Source of the DNA: Anaerolineae bacterium
Lineage (GTDB): Bacteria; Chloroflexota; Anaerolineae; B4-G1; DUEL01
Direction of reading: 5' to 3'
Length of the DNA stretch: 64,000 nt
Assembly: GCA_025060135.1 (NCBI GenBank)
Contig: JANXCY010000003.1
Location: 61,052-125,051, forward strand
Under the pieces are notes generated by a model. The model worked only from the letters and a program-made list of their open reading frames with translations, ran no database searches and was not told the DNA's origin. The translations under genes were made by a program, and so were the position numbers. Shown in pieces: positions 18,443 to 26,778 of the stretch (the stretch's first letter is position 1; each line of letters begins with the position of its first letter).

Positions 18443-18826
18443 TTATATTGCGGCTGAGGGACGTCGAAGGGATCGGATTTCCCGAACCAGATAGGCCGAA
18501 TCAATTTCTTTCAGGAGATACCGGGCGGCTCCAGCCTCCAGTGCCTGTCGCCGCTCTTCCGGGTCGGGATAGGAGGTGAGAACGATGGTCTGGACACCGG
18601 GACATTCTGCCTTCAGTCGCCGCAGCGCAGCCATCCCCTGACCATCCGAACGTTTGGTCTCCAGGATGACCACATCAGGGACTTTCTCTACAGCCAGGAG
18701 AACGCCTTCCTGCCAGCAGCCGGTACAGCCCACTACTTCCACTCCCTCCACGGAGCCCAGACGGGCTTCCAGTGCCTGACGAACCGCATCGTGCTCATCA
18801 ATGATCAGTACCCGAATCCATCCCAC
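18443..18826 (-). CDS. Stand-alone receiver-domain protein with Glu at the phosphorylation site
   Basis: 127 residues, a single CheY-like domain with no output domain. The acidic pocket (Asp10, Glu11), the Thr/Ser switch (VLTSY) and the conserved Lys (YLLKEID) are present. The residue aligning with the phospho-acceptor Asp is Glu56 (DVVILETK; GAG codon at 18661-18659). Such a change prevents normal Asp phosphorylation and may mimic the active state. No kinase is adjacent. It could be a constitutive binding module or an atypical receiver; its partner is unknown. Confidence 0.85.
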   Translation of the reverse strand: MGWIRVLIIDEHDAVRQALEARLGSVEGVEVVGCTGCWQEGVLLAVEKVPDVVILETKRSDGQGMAALRRLKAECPGVQTIVLTSYPDPEERRQALEAGAARYLLKEIDSAYLVREIRSLRRPSAAI

Positions 18827-18917
18827 GGTTTCCCTCCTTTGGCCTTCCAGTATAACGGAGGGAAATGAGGGTGGTTAGTGTTATCTGTCCCCCAATTGGG
18901 ATGACGTTATGCAGACC

Positions 18918-18991
18918 CCGGACCAACGGCCACTGACCCCGGGCCACGGACCGATATTGTTCGTCGTCTGTCTTCCGTCGTCTATCGTCTG
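18918..18991. repeat. Period-7 degenerate repeats next to and into the ppa 3' end
   Basis: Two runs can be parsed in sevens: CGGACCA-ACGGCCA-CTGACCC near 18918-18954, and TTCGTCG-TCTGTCT-TCCGTCG-TCTATCG at 18960-18987. The second run supplies the last codons of ppa (Arg-Ser-Arg-Arg). Confidence 0.55.
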
Positions 18992-19527
18992 GACCGCAGC
19001 ATGTCCACGTACATTTGGATGGCCCGTTCTATCTCCTGGTAGGCCCGGTCCTGTCCTTCCCAGCCCAGCGCCTTCACCTCCGCCTGCTCCAGGTCTTTGT
19101 AGACGCTGAAGAAATGGGAGACCTCGTCCAAAAAATGGGCCGGGACATCGTCCAGAGAGCGGTAACTGTTAAATAACGGGTCGGTGTGGGGGACGGCCAG
19201 GATTTTGTCGTCTATCCGGCTCCGGTCCAGCAGGTGGAAGATGCCCAGCGGTCGGGCCTCAATGACGCAGCCAGAGAAGGTCGGCTCGTTGGTCATCACC
19301 AGCACATCCAGAGGGTCGCCGTCTTCGTGAAGCGTGCGGGGGATGAAGCCGTAGTCGCCCGGGTAGTGGAGGGAGGAGTAGAGGACCCGGTCCAACTTTA
19401 TGAAGCCTCCCTGTTCGTCGTACTCGTATTTGTTTCGGGAGCGCTTGGGGATTTCCACCACCACGTAGATGACCCGGGGGGCATCCGGCCCCGGGGGCAA
19501 CTCTCGCCACAGGTTCGCTATTGGCAT
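18982..19527 (-). CDS. ppa: Inorganic pyrophosphatase, family I
   Basis: 181 residues, the standard soluble PPase length. The signature metal-binding motif DGDPLDVLV is present, along with EIPKRSRNKYEYDE, YPGDYGFIPRTL and the later KDLEQAEVKALGW. It hydrolyses pyrophosphate released by biosynthesis. The last few residues come from a period-7 repeat tract, so the C-terminus may vary between strains. It lies downstream of rnd on the same strand, separated by a hairpin. Confidence 0.95.
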   Translation of the reverse strand: MPIANLWRELPPGPDAPRVIYVVVEIPKRSRNKYEYDEQGGFIKLDRVLYSSLHYPGDYGFIPRTLHEDGDPLDVLVMTNEPTFSGCVIEARPLGIFHLLDRSRIDDKILAVPHTDPLFNSYRSLDDVPAHFLDEVSHFFSVYKDLEQAEVKALGWEGQDRAYQEIERAIQMYVDMLRSRR

Positions 19528-19553
19528 TGTCTCACCTCCCGGTTGGTGCAGAA

Positions 19554-19594
19554 GGATGGTGTTTGTGGCGGCGAAGTCGCCGCAAACATCATCC
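19554..19594 (-). other. Long hairpin at the 3' end of rnd
   Basis: A near-perfect inverted repeat of about 19 bp with a GAA/TTC loop that overlaps the rnd stop codon. No T-run follows on the minus strand, so it may terminate weakly or protect the rnd transcript. Confidence 0.45.
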
Positions 19595-20719
19595 TCCTCG
19601 GCAGGATCGCAGGACCCGCAGGATGTCCGGGCCCCAGGTCTCGCGGGCCCAGGAGCCCATGCCCTCTACCTCCGCCAGTTCGTCCGGGGTCTGCGGGTTA
19701 CGCGCAGCCAGGGCCTGCAGGACGGCGTTGGGCAGGATGACGTCCGGGGCCACGCCGCGCGCTTGGGCAACCCGACGGCGCCATGCCCGCAGGGCCTGGT
19801 ACCGCTCCCGCTGGTCGTCTGGATAGACCGCGCAGGGGGGCTCAGGGACTGGCCCGTCCTCTCCCCGCGCGATCGCCTCCAGGAGGGCTGGCCCGTATCG
19901 GCGGACCCAGTGCCGGGGGAACCGTCCCAGCGCGGCCAGTTCGGCCAGGGTCCGGGGGCGGGCCCGCGCCAGCCGGACCAGGACTTCGTCGCTCATCACC
20001 CGGAAAGGGGGACGGTCCTGCGAACGGGCCCGCTCGTCCCGCCAGAGGTAGAGTTGCCAGAGGACGGCTCGCTCCCGGTCGTTCAGCGAATGGACGGCCC
20101 GCACCCGCCAAAACGCGTCCGGGCCGTAGTGGGGGCCAGTGGGTGGGGTCTCGGCCAGCCGGGCAAAGGACTCGGCGGCCTGCCGGACCTGGCCCGTCCG
20201 CTCCAACTCTCGCATCTGCCGGTCCCGCAGGGGAAGGAGATAGCGGGTGTCCCAGGCCGCATATTGCAGCGCGTCCGGGCTCAGGGGCCGCTGGCCCCAG
20301 TTGTACCGCTGGTAGCGCTTGTTGGTGTGGACGCCGAAGTGTTCCCGCAGCAGGTCGGCCAGCCCCGCGCGCGGCCAGCCCAGAATGCGGGCCGCCCGCA
20401 TCGTGTCAAACAGGTTGGCAAACCGGAAACCGAAATCCCGCTTCAGGCCAGCGATGTCCTGTTCGGCGGCGTGAAAGACCTTCTGGACTCCCGGGTCGGC
20501 GAAGACCTGGCCCAGGGGGGAGAGGTCCAGCCCGACCAGCGGGTCCACGATGTAGTCGGTACCGGGGACGGAAATCTGAATCAGGCAGACCCGTTCGTGG
20601 TACGCATAGAGGGAGTTGGACTCGGTATCTACGGCGATGGCAGACTGTTCCCGCAGGTTCTGCATCAGGGCCTGCAGGTCAGTGTCGCTGGCAACCAGGG
20701 TCCAGGTTGCTTCTGGCAT
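19589..20719 (-). CDS. rnd: Ribonuclease D-like 3'-5' exoribonuclease with HRDC domains
   Basis: 376 residues. The DEDDy exonuclease domain (about 1-180) carries DTES (IAVDTESNSLY), the second acidic motif region HAAEQDIAGLKR, and the Tyr-Asp motif YAAWDTRYL. HRDC-type helical domains follow at about 200-290 and 305-376 (LNDRERAVLWQLYLWRDE; RYQALRAWRRRVAQA). Family members trim tRNA and other stable RNA 3' ends. An octamer repeat tract separates its start from the mgtE stop upstream. Confidence 0.9.
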   Translation of the reverse strand: MPEATWTLVASDTDLQALMQNLREQSAIAVDTESNSLYAYHERVCLIQISVPGTDYIVDPLVGLDLSPLGQVFADPGVQKVFHAAEQDIAGLKRDFGFRFANLFDTMRAARILGWPRAGLADLLREHFGVHTNKRYQRYNWGQRPLSPDALQYAAWDTRYLLPLRDRQMRELERTGQVRQAAESFARLAETPPTGPHYGPDAFWRVRAVHSLNDRERAVLWQLYLWRDERARSQDRPPFRVMSDEVLVRLARARPRTLAELAALGRFPRHWVRRYGPALLEAIARGEDGPVPEPPCAVYPDDQRERYQALRAWRRRVAQARGVAPDVILPNAVLQALAARNPQTPDELAEVEGMGSWARETWGPDILRVLRSCRGG

Positions 20720-20720
20720 T

Positions 20721-20776
20721 GGTCATCCCGTCATTGGGTCATTCTGTCATTCTGTCATTCGGTCATTCGGTCATTC
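20721..20776. repeat. Period-8 tandem repeat (GTCATTCN)
   Basis: Seven units of GTCATTCT/GTCATTCG-type fill the whole gap between the mgtE stop and the rnd start. Confidence 0.8.
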
Positions 20777-22132
20777 TTACAGTCCCATAATCGCCCGGGC
20801 GATGAGGAAGTAGATGACCAGCCCGGTAGCGTCCACCAGGGTGCTCATGGCCGGGCCGGAGATGACGGCGGGGTCAATCCGAAACCGGTGGGCGATGAGG
20901 GGCAGGCTGGCACCGATGATGGCGGCCCAGACGACAATCGCGCTCAGGCTGACGCCGACGGTCATCGCGAGGGGGATGGGAGAGTCCCATGTGATGGCGC
21001 GAAGGATGCCAAAGGCGCCCATCGCCAGTCCCAGCAGGAAGGCAGTGCGGATTTCCCGCCAGACCACGGTGAGTATGTGGCGGAAAGTCAATTCGCCCAG
21101 GGCCAGGGCACGGATGACCGCGCTGGCAACCTGGCTTCCGGCGTTCCCGCCCGTACCGATGAGCAGGGGGACGAAAAAGGTGAGCGCGATCGCTTCGGCC
21201 AGTTCATGCTCAAACATCCGCAGGACGCTGCCGGTGAAAGTCTCGGTCACAAAAAGCAGAAGGAGCCAGCCGATGCGCTTGCGGAACATCTTGGGGATGG
21301 GGGTATCCAGGTACGGTTCGTCCAATGGCTCCGACGCGCTCAGACGGTAGATGTCCTCGGTGGCCTCGTCCTCCAGAACGCCGACCAGGTCATCATGGGT
21401 AATCAGACCCAGAAGGTGGTTTTCGTCATCCACGACCGGTAGGGCCAGCAGGCCATAGCGGGACATCAGGCGGGCAGCCTCCTCTTGGTCGGCGCCGACA
21501 TGGACGTGGATGACCTCGGGGTCCATAATCTCCCGGATACGGGCAGTGGGCGGGGCCACGATCAGTTGCCGCAGGGAGACGACGCCGACCAGGCGGTTCT
21601 CGTCGTCCACGACGAAGAGATAATAGACGGTCTCCGAGTCGGGGGCCAGAGCGCGCAGGTGAGTGATGGCCTCTTCGGCCGTCATATCCTGGCGGAGGGT
21701 GACGGTGGGAGGCGTCATCAGGCCGCCAGCGGTCTCGTCGGGGTGGGCCAGCAGGGGTTCTACTTCATTGGCCTCCTCCATCGCGGAGAGGGCCTGGATG
21801 GCCTGGACGGGGGGGATGTCGCCCAGGAGGTCGGCGGCCTCGTCCGGTTCCATTTCGTCCAGGATTTGGGCCAAGGTCTCCGTATCCAGGCGCGCAGCCA
21901 GTTCGGCGGCCTCGCTATCTTCCAGTTCTTCCAGGATGTCCGCCGAGTCCTCAACGTCCAGGCGGGGAAGGAGGGCCTCTTGCTCTTCGGGCGGCAGTTC
22001 GCCGAAGAGGTCGGCCTGGTCGGGGGGGCGAAGCGATTCTATGAGGGCCACCGCCCGGTCCCAGTCTCCGGCGGCAAGGGCGGCCCGCACCTGGCTCAGG
22101 ATGAGGTCTATATCCACTGTCTGGCCCATCAC
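20777..22132 (-). CDS. mgtE: Magnesium transporter MgtE
   Basis: 451 residues in the MgtE order. The N-terminal helical superfamily domain (about 1-130) has LFGELPPEEQEALLPRL and LLGDIPPVQAIQALSAM. Two CBS domains follow (about 135-255, ADQEEAARLMSRYGLLALPV), then a plug helix and five transmembrane helices (from about 285), with the pore region PLLIGTGGNAGSQ and a C-terminal LVDATGLVIYFLIARAI. It is an inner-membrane Mg2+ channel gated by Mg2+ binding to the N/CBS domains. It has its own promoter with only about a 20-nt leader, so there is no room for an M-box riboswitch. Confidence 0.95.
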   Translation of the reverse strand: MMGQTVDIDLILSQVRAALAAGDWDRAVALIESLRPPDQADLFGELPPEEQEALLPRLDVEDSADILEELEDSEAAELAARLDTETLAQILDEMEPDEAADLLGDIPPVQAIQALSAMEEANEVEPLLAHPDETAGGLMTPPTVTLRQDMTAEEAITHLRALAPDSETVYYLFVVDDENRLVGVVSLRQLIVAPPTARIREIMDPEVIHVHVGADQEEAARLMSRYGLLALPVVDDENHLLGLITHDDLVGVLEDEATEDIYRLSASEPLDEPYLDTPIPKMFRKRIGWLLLLFVTETFTGSVLRMFEHELAEAIALTFFVPLLIGTGGNAGSQVASAVIRALALGELTFRHILTVVWREIRTAFLLGLAMGAFGILRAITWDSPIPLAMTVGVSLSAIVVWAAIIGASLPLIAHRFRIDPAVISGPAMSTLVDATGLVIYFLIARAIMGL

Positions 22133-22158
22133 CCGCTCCTGTCGATGGATGGTTTTTT

Positions 22159-22187
22159 ATTATCCTACCGTTCTGGGAATTCGTCAA
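22159..22187 (-). promoter_or_regulatory. Promoter for mgtE
   Basis: On the minus strand, TTGACG (22187-22182), a 17-bp spacer and GATAAT (22164-22159). Confidence 0.65.
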
Positions 22188-22263
22188 ATCTGGGATTGGA
22201 CGGATTCAGCAGTGCACCGCGAACAGGGGACCAAGCCCGCGAGATATCCCAGGGCCAGACTAT

Positions 22264-22292
22264 TTGAGCAATTGGGCAGAACGATGTATAAT
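22264..22292 (+). promoter_or_regulatory. Promoter for the DUF362-ferredoxin gene
   Basis: TTGAGC at 22264-22269, a 17-bp spacer and a perfect TATAAT at 22287-22292. The transcription start would lie near 22299, so the ATG at 22284 cannot be used. Confidence 0.75.
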
Positions 22293-22325
22293 GCACGGTT
22301 GTACCCTCAATGGGGGAAAAATCGT

Positions 22326-23450
22326 ATGGGAGTCGTATCCGTTGTAGCGTGCAAAACCTATGATCCCGGGGCGGTACGTGGAGCACTGGAGGCAGTGCTG
22401 GCGCCTATAGGTGGCATGGGCCGCTTTGTTCAGCCCGGGATGCGGGTGCTGGTGAAACCCAATTTGCTGGCTCCTCTTCCCCCGGAGCGGGCTGTTACTA
22501 CTCACCCGACGGTGGTGCGCGCGGTCGCGGAGATGGTGCAGGAAGCTGGCGGTGAGGTATGGATCGGCGATTCCCCAGCCGGCCCTGTCGGTAACCCTGA
22601 ATCACTCTGGCGGCGGACTGGTATGACGGAGGTGGCTGCTGCCACGGGCGCGCGCCTGGTCCCCTTTGACGGCGTAGAGTGGCGTCGCCTGCGGGGGCAG
22701 GACTATTTCATTGCTCGTCCCGTCTTCGCGGCCGATCTGGTCATCACTCTGCCCAAACTGAAAACCCACACTCTCACCCTCTACACCGGCGCGGTCAAAA
22801 ACCTCTTCGGCGCCATTCCCGGAACTCGCAAGCGGGAGGTTCACTACCGGGCCCCTGCCGTCCCCGAGTTCAGTCAGGCACTGGCCGACGTCCTGGACCT
22901 GGTCCGGCCGGGGCTGGCGATTATGGACGGGGTGATAGGGCAGGAAGGGAACGGCCCTGGTGCCGGAGGGACGCCGAGGGTCTACGGTTGTCTGGCCGCC
23001 TCGGCGGACCCGGTGGCCCTGGATACGGTACTCAGCCGGGCAATGGGATGCCGTCCCGGCGAGGTTCTGCACCTGCGGGAAGCCGCTGCACGCGGCCTGG
23101 GGGTCGGCGATCCGGAAGCCATAGAGGTTCTTGGGGACCAACGGGTATTGAACTTCGGCCCGGTCCGGCTACCGGTGATCCAGCGGCTTCTACGGATGCC
23201 TCTACCGGGATGGTTGACTACTCCTTTGCGCCGGGTCGCACGGCTTCGTCCCCGCCTGACTGCCCCAGCGGACTGCGTGGGCTGCGGGCACTGCGCCGGG
23301 GCCTGTCCCCGGGGGGCTGTCATCCTGAATCGGACGCCCCGGTTCCGGTTGGACCGCTGTGTCGGCTGTATGTGCTGTGCGGAGGTCTGTCCGCAGGGTG
23401 TCATCGCTCCTTACCGGGGTCGGCTGGCCCGTCTGCTGGGATTGGAGTAA
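22326..23450 (+). CDS. DUF362 protein with C-terminal 2x[4Fe-4S] ferredoxin domain
   Basis: 374 residues. The DUF362 part (about 1-290) has MRVLVKPNLLAPLPPERAVTTH, GGEVWIGDSPAG, VITLPKLKTHTLTLYTGAVK and NLFGAIPG. The C-terminus carries two ferredoxin motifs, CVGCGHCAGACPRGA and CVGCMCCAEVCPQGV. DUF362 proteins are iron-sulfur proteins of unknown function, probably cytoplasmic redox carriers or reductases. XdhC follows 22 bp downstream and is likely co-transcribed. The start was chosen as the first ATG after the promoter. Confidence 0.85.
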   Translation: MGVVSVVACKTYDPGAVRGALEAVLAPIGGMGRFVQPGMRVLVKPNLLAPLPPERAVTTHPTVVRAVAEMVQEAGGEVWIGDSPAGPVGNPESLWRRTGMTEVAAATGARLVPFDGVEWRRLRGQDYFIARPVFAADLVITLPKLKTHTLTLYTGAVKNLFGAIPGTRKREVHYRAPAVPEFSQALADVLDLVRPGLAIMDGVIGQEGNGPGAGGTPRVYGCLAASADPVALDTVLSRAMGCRPGEVLHLREAAARGLGVGDPEAIEVLGDQRVLNFGPVRLPVIQRLLRMPLPGWLTTPLRRVARLRPRLTAPADCVGCGHCAGACPRGAVILNRTPRFRLDRCVGCMCCAEVCPQGVIAPYRGRLARLLGLE

Positions 23451-23472
23451 GTGGCCGATTCGTGAGAACCCT

Positions 23473-24264
23473 ATGTACGAAGAACTGGAACGGGTCTATC
23501 AAGCGATTCTGGATGCCTTGCGTGCGGGGAAAGCCGGGGCTGTGGCAACGGTCGTGGAGGTGAACGGCTCGGCCCCGCGGGGCGCGGGGGCCAAAATGCT
23601 GGTCCTGGCTGATGGGACCACGGTGGGCACTGTGGGTGGAGGCGGCGTGGAGGCGCGAGTTATTGAAGAAGCCCGAACCGCCATCGCTGAAGGCCGCTCC
23701 CGGGAAGTAGTTTACCACCTGCGGGACCCGGCACGCGGGGACCCGGGCATCTGCGGTGGGGACCTGCGCATCCTGATTGAGGTTCTCCCGCACCGGCCCA
23801 CTCTGCTCATTCTGGGTGCGGGCCATCTGGGCCAGGCGGTGGCCGAACTGGGTGCGTTCCTGGGCTATCGGATTGTCGTAATGGACGAGCGGCCCGGAAT
23901 GGCCACGCCGGAGCGCTTCCCGTGGGCGGAACAGTGGATCACCGGGGACCTGGCCGAAGAGGTGGAGCGCTTCCCGGTGGATGCGCATACCTATGTGATT
24001 ATGGTAACGCCTCATCACACCCACGATGCGGCCATACTGGCCGCGCTGGCCAGCCGCTCTCCAGCGTACGTCGGGCTGGTGGGAAGCCGTCGCCGCACCA
24101 CCCTGACGTTCCAGCAGGCCCAGGAACTGGGAGTCTCTCCGGCATGGCTGGAACGGGTCCATACGCCCATCGGGTTGGACATCGGCGCTGAGACGCCCCG
24201 GGAAATCGCCATCAGCATCCTGGCCGAAATTATCGCTGTTCAGCGGGGGAAGACCTCGTTCTGA
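23473..24264 (+). CDS. xdhC: XdhC/CoxI-family protein
   Basis: 263 residues. The N-terminal XdhC/CoxI domain has VATVVEVNGSAPRGAGAKML and GTVGGGGVEARVIEEA. The C-terminal Rossmann domain has LLILGAGHLGQAVAELGAFLGY, VTPHHTHDAAIL and YVGLVGSRRR, ending with IGLDIGAETPREIAISILAEI. The family helps insert sulfurated molybdenum cofactor into xanthine dehydrogenase-type enzymes. No such catalytic subunit is nearby; the nearest related gene is an orphan FAD subunit at 34956. Its stop overlaps the next start by 1 bp (TGATG). Confidence 0.9.
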   Translation: MYEELERVYQAILDALRAGKAGAVATVVEVNGSAPRGAGAKMLVLADGTTVGTVGGGGVEARVIEEARTAIAEGRSREVVYHLRDPARGDPGICGGDLRILIEVLPHRPTLLILGAGHLGQAVAELGAFLGYRIVVMDERPGMATPERFPWAEQWITGDLAEEVERFPVDAHTYVIMVTPHHTHDAAILAALASRSPAYVGLVGSRRRTTLTFQQAQELGVSPAWLERVHTPIGLDIGAETPREIAISILAEIIAVQRGKTSF

Positions 24265-25553
24265 TGACCGTCCGCCTGCCTCAACGGGAAATCCGGCGCA
24301 GTTTTATCCTGGGAGTCGTCAACGGCGCGCTCTTTGAGTTCGCCGAACGGCTCATTGACCCTCCGTTGGTACTGACCTGGTTTGTCAGCCGGTTGACCCC
24401 GTCTAACCTCCTGGTCGGGTTGGTGGCGCCGCTGGGAGACGCGGGATGGTCCCTTCCCCAGGTTTTCATCTCTGGCCTGGTCCAGCGGATGCCCCGCAAG
24501 ATGCTCAGTTATACCCTGGCGGCGGTCGTGCGGGTGGCTTCCTGGCTGCTGCTGGCGCTCGCCGTTGGGACAGTAGAGGACCCCTCCCGGCTGCTGGTAA
24601 CCTTCTTCGTCCTCTATGGCGTGGCCCGGCTGGCCGCGGGGCTGGGAGGACTGGGCTTCTTTGAGGTGGTGGCGAAGACCATCCCGGCCCAACGGCGGGG
24701 CCGTTTCTTCGCCTGGCGGATGCTGACGGGAGGACTGCTGGGTCTGGGCGCTGGAGGGGTTACGCGGGAAGTGCTCAACCGCTGTCCCTTTCCCCATGGC
24801 CATGCCCTGCTCTTCGGGATATATACCGCTGTCATCGTCCCGGCTATGCTGGCCTTCATCCTCATCCGGGAACCGCCGGGCACGGCCTACCCCCGGGTGC
24901 CCACACTGGGGCAACAACTGCGGCAAGCCGGTTCCTTTCTGCGGACCAACGCCGTCTTTCGGCGGTACATGGGGGTGCGGACAGCCCTGGGCCTCGCAGG
25001 CATCGCGCTCCCCTTTTACGGCGTCTATGCCCGGAACGTCCTGGGGGCGCCAGAGGGAATGGTTGGTATCTATGTGGCTGTACGCGTCGCTGCCGGGTTG
25101 ATCGCCAATCTCCCCTGGGGTCTGGTGAGCGACCGGAGAGGGAACCGACTGGTAACCCTATGGCTCTCGCTGGGCCATGCGTTCACTGCTGGGCTGGCGC
25201 TGGTACTGGTCGGATGGGTGGCCCTATTCCCCTCCCCCGATGCGCGATGGCCCTATCTGGCGATCCCCCTGTTTCTCCTGAACGGCGCGCTGGCACCGGC
25301 CTCGGCTCTGGTGGGCGCCAACTTCCTGCTGGAACTGGTACCGGAGGCGGAACGCCCCCTCTATTTGGGGCTTTCCAATACGCTGATTGGCCTCGTCGTC
25401 CTGATTTCCGGGTTGGGCGGGCTGGTGGTGGATCTCCTGGGGTTCGCTGGATTGTTCGGTCTTTCCACCGTTCTCTGTCTTCTGGCCTGGTGGTGGGCCC
25501 GGAGACTGCCCGAGCCCCGGGTCGGCTCACTATCCCCCGGCGCAGAGGCCTGA
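24264..25553 (+). CDS. Major facilitator superfamily transporter
   Basis: 429 residues, mostly hydrophobic, with about 12 predicted transmembrane segments. The first half has LVGLVAPLGDAGWSLPQ and a loop with RMPRKMLSY. The second half has LPWGLVSDRRGNRLVTLWLS, a typical MFS loop motif. The substrate is not inferable. Translation is probably coupled to xdhC (1-bp overlap), so the transporter may belong to the same functional unit. Confidence 0.85.
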   Translation: MTVRLPQREIRRSFILGVVNGALFEFAERLIDPPLVLTWFVSRLTPSNLLVGLVAPLGDAGWSLPQVFISGLVQRMPRKMLSYTLAAVVRVASWLLLALAVGTVEDPSRLLVTFFVLYGVARLAAGLGGLGFFEVVAKTIPAQRRGRFFAWRMLTGGLLGLGAGGVTREVLNRCPFPHGHALLFGIYTAVIVPAMLAFILIREPPGTAYPRVPTLGQQLRQAGSFLRTNAVFRRYMGVRTALGLAGIALPFYGVYARNVLGAPEGMVGIYVAVRVAAGLIANLPWGLVSDRRGNRLVTLWLSLGHAFTAGLALVLVGWVALFPSPDARWPYLAIPLFLLNGALAPASALVGANFLLELVPEAERPLYLGLSNTLIGLVVLISGLGGLVVDLLGFAGLFGLSTVLCLLAWWWARRLPEPRVGSLSPGAEA

Positions 25554-25683
25554 TCCCTGGAGCGCAGATTTCGGCCAGCGACAGAGACTATGAAACTTCA
25601 TCTATTGATACCCATCCGCTCTTTCCATTAGCGTCCGATTCCCACGATGGTACCCGCGTTTCAGGATATCTGAGGAGGTCTGT

Positions 25684-26043
25684 ATGCCATATCGGGATAC
25701 CTGGGCATTATGTGCGCAATGTGGGCGGCAGTTCGTCTTCACTGTGGAGGAACAGCGGCGGCTGGCCGGGCTGGGATTTGAATTGACCCCGCCTTCGCTC
25801 TGCCCGACCTGTCTACGAGCCCACGAGATGACGCCCGGCCCCCATGAGGGTATTGTCAAGTGGTACGACCCGGAGAAGGGGTACGGGTTCATCATCCAGC
25901 GTAGCGGGAACGAAATTTTCTTCCACCGAAGCGGTCTGGCACCGGGCACACCGGAGACGATCCCCGACCGGGCACGGGTCCGCTATCGGATTCAACCGAC
26001 CGGTCGAGGCCCTCAGGCAGTGGACGTCGCACTGGTGCCGTAA
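25684..26043 (+). CDS. Zinc-ribbon plus cold-shock-domain protein
   Basis: 119 residues. Residues 10-43 form a four-Cys zinc ribbon (C10xxC13 and C40xxC43). Residues 53-119 are a cold-shock domain with EGIVKWYDPEKGYGFI (RNP1-like KGYGFI) and EIFFHRS (RNP2). It should bind single-stranded nucleic acid. A canonical CspA is only about 67 residues, so the zinc ribbon is an added module. The Shine-Dalgarno is GAGGAGGT. It has a 130-bp upstream gap and is probably monocistronic. Confidence 0.87.
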   Translation: MPYRDTWALCAQCGRQFVFTVEEQRRLAGLGFELTPPSLCPTCLRAHEMTPGPHEGIVKWYDPEKGYGFIIQRSGNEIFFHRSGLAPGTPETIPDRARVRYRIQPTGRGPQAVDVALVP

Positions 26044-26114
26044 GCCACGAACAGCGGAACGCGGAGGTGGCTTTAGCTTTATCCTGGGGGCACCCGGCAG
26101 AAAAGGATGCCCCG

Positions 26115-26130
26115 GCGCGTTCCGTGCCGG
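26115..26130. repeat. Dispersed 16-bp repeat, copy 1 (inverted copy at 56705-56720)
   Basis: GCGCGTTCCGTGCCGG is the exact reverse complement of 56705-56720. An AAGGATGCCC string lies close by at both sites. Confidence 0.5.
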
Positions 26131-26192
26131 AGCGCAAGCCTCCGTGCCCGCTAAGTGATGTGCTCCCCATCTCTGTGTCCAGTGGAGTCCAT

Positions 26193-26221
26193 TTGGAATT
26201 TTCCCGTTTTCGGTGTATGAT
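26193..26221 (+). promoter_or_regulatory. Promoter for rplI
   Basis: TTGGAA at 26193-26198, a 17-bp spacer and TATGAT at 26216-26221, about 32 bp before the rplI ATG. Confidence 0.65.
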
Positions 26222-26253
26222 ACTATTCTGACGAACACCCTGTGGGAGGGAAG

Positions 26254-26727
26254 ATGAAAGTCCTGCTCATCCAGGATGTTCCCAATCTGGGGCATGCCGG
26301 CGATGTCAAAGAAGTGGCCGATGGCTACGGTCGCAACTATTTGATCCCCCGGGGCCTGGCTGTCCCCGCGACCGAGGGCAGAGTCCGCATGGCAGAAGTG
26401 CAGAAGCGGGCCCGGGCAGCGCAGGCGACCCGCCAGGCCCAGCGGATCGCCGCGCTGGCCGAACGGCTGGAGCAACTCACCCTGACCTTCCAGGCCAGAG
26501 CCGGTCCGTCTGGTCGGCTCTATGGCTCCATCACGCCAGCGGACATCGCCGAAGCGCTGGAGCGGGAACTGCAGGTGCCCTTTGACCGGCGCAAGATTCT
26601 CACTGACCCTTTGCGCGATCTGGGTGACCACACGGTCCCGGTTCGCCTCAGCGGTAACCGCATCGTGTCCGTACGGGTGCGGATTGAACCGGAGGAAGCG
26701 GGGCGACCCGCCAGAGCGTCGGTGTAA
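26254..26727 (+). CDS. rplI: Ribosomal protein bL9
   Basis: 157 residues. The N-terminal RNA-binding domain reads MKVLLIQDVPNLGHAGDVKE followed by VADGYGRNYLIPRGLAV, the L9 signature. A long connecting helix follows (about 45-80, rich in Arg/Ala/Gln), then the C-terminal domain with GRLYGSITPADIAEAL. It binds 23S rRNA at the L1 stalk base. GGGAGGGAAG precedes the ATG; a GTG 12 bp earlier would overlap this Shine-Dalgarno. It sits outside the usual rpsF-ssb-rpsR-rplI group. Confidence 0.96.
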   Translation: MKVLLIQDVPNLGHAGDVKEVADGYGRNYLIPRGLAVPATEGRVRMAEVQKRARAAQATRQAQRIAALAERLEQLTLTFQARAGPSGRLYGSITPADIAEALERELQVPFDRRKILTDPLRDLGDHTVPVRLSGNRIVSVRVRIEPEEAGRPARASV

Positions 26728-26778
26728 CTGGCGCCGGTCTGGAGTCCGATCAACCCGGTTGGGAGAAAGGAACCGCCC

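Noticed and set aside
19469..21442. Long plus-strand frame of 657 codons opposite rnd and mgtE
   Set aside because: Antisense to two well-recognised genes, low-complexity composition and no ribosome-binding site.
22282..22325. Earlier ATG for the DUF362 gene at 22284
   Set aside because: This ATG overlaps the TATAAT box, so it would not be on the transcript.
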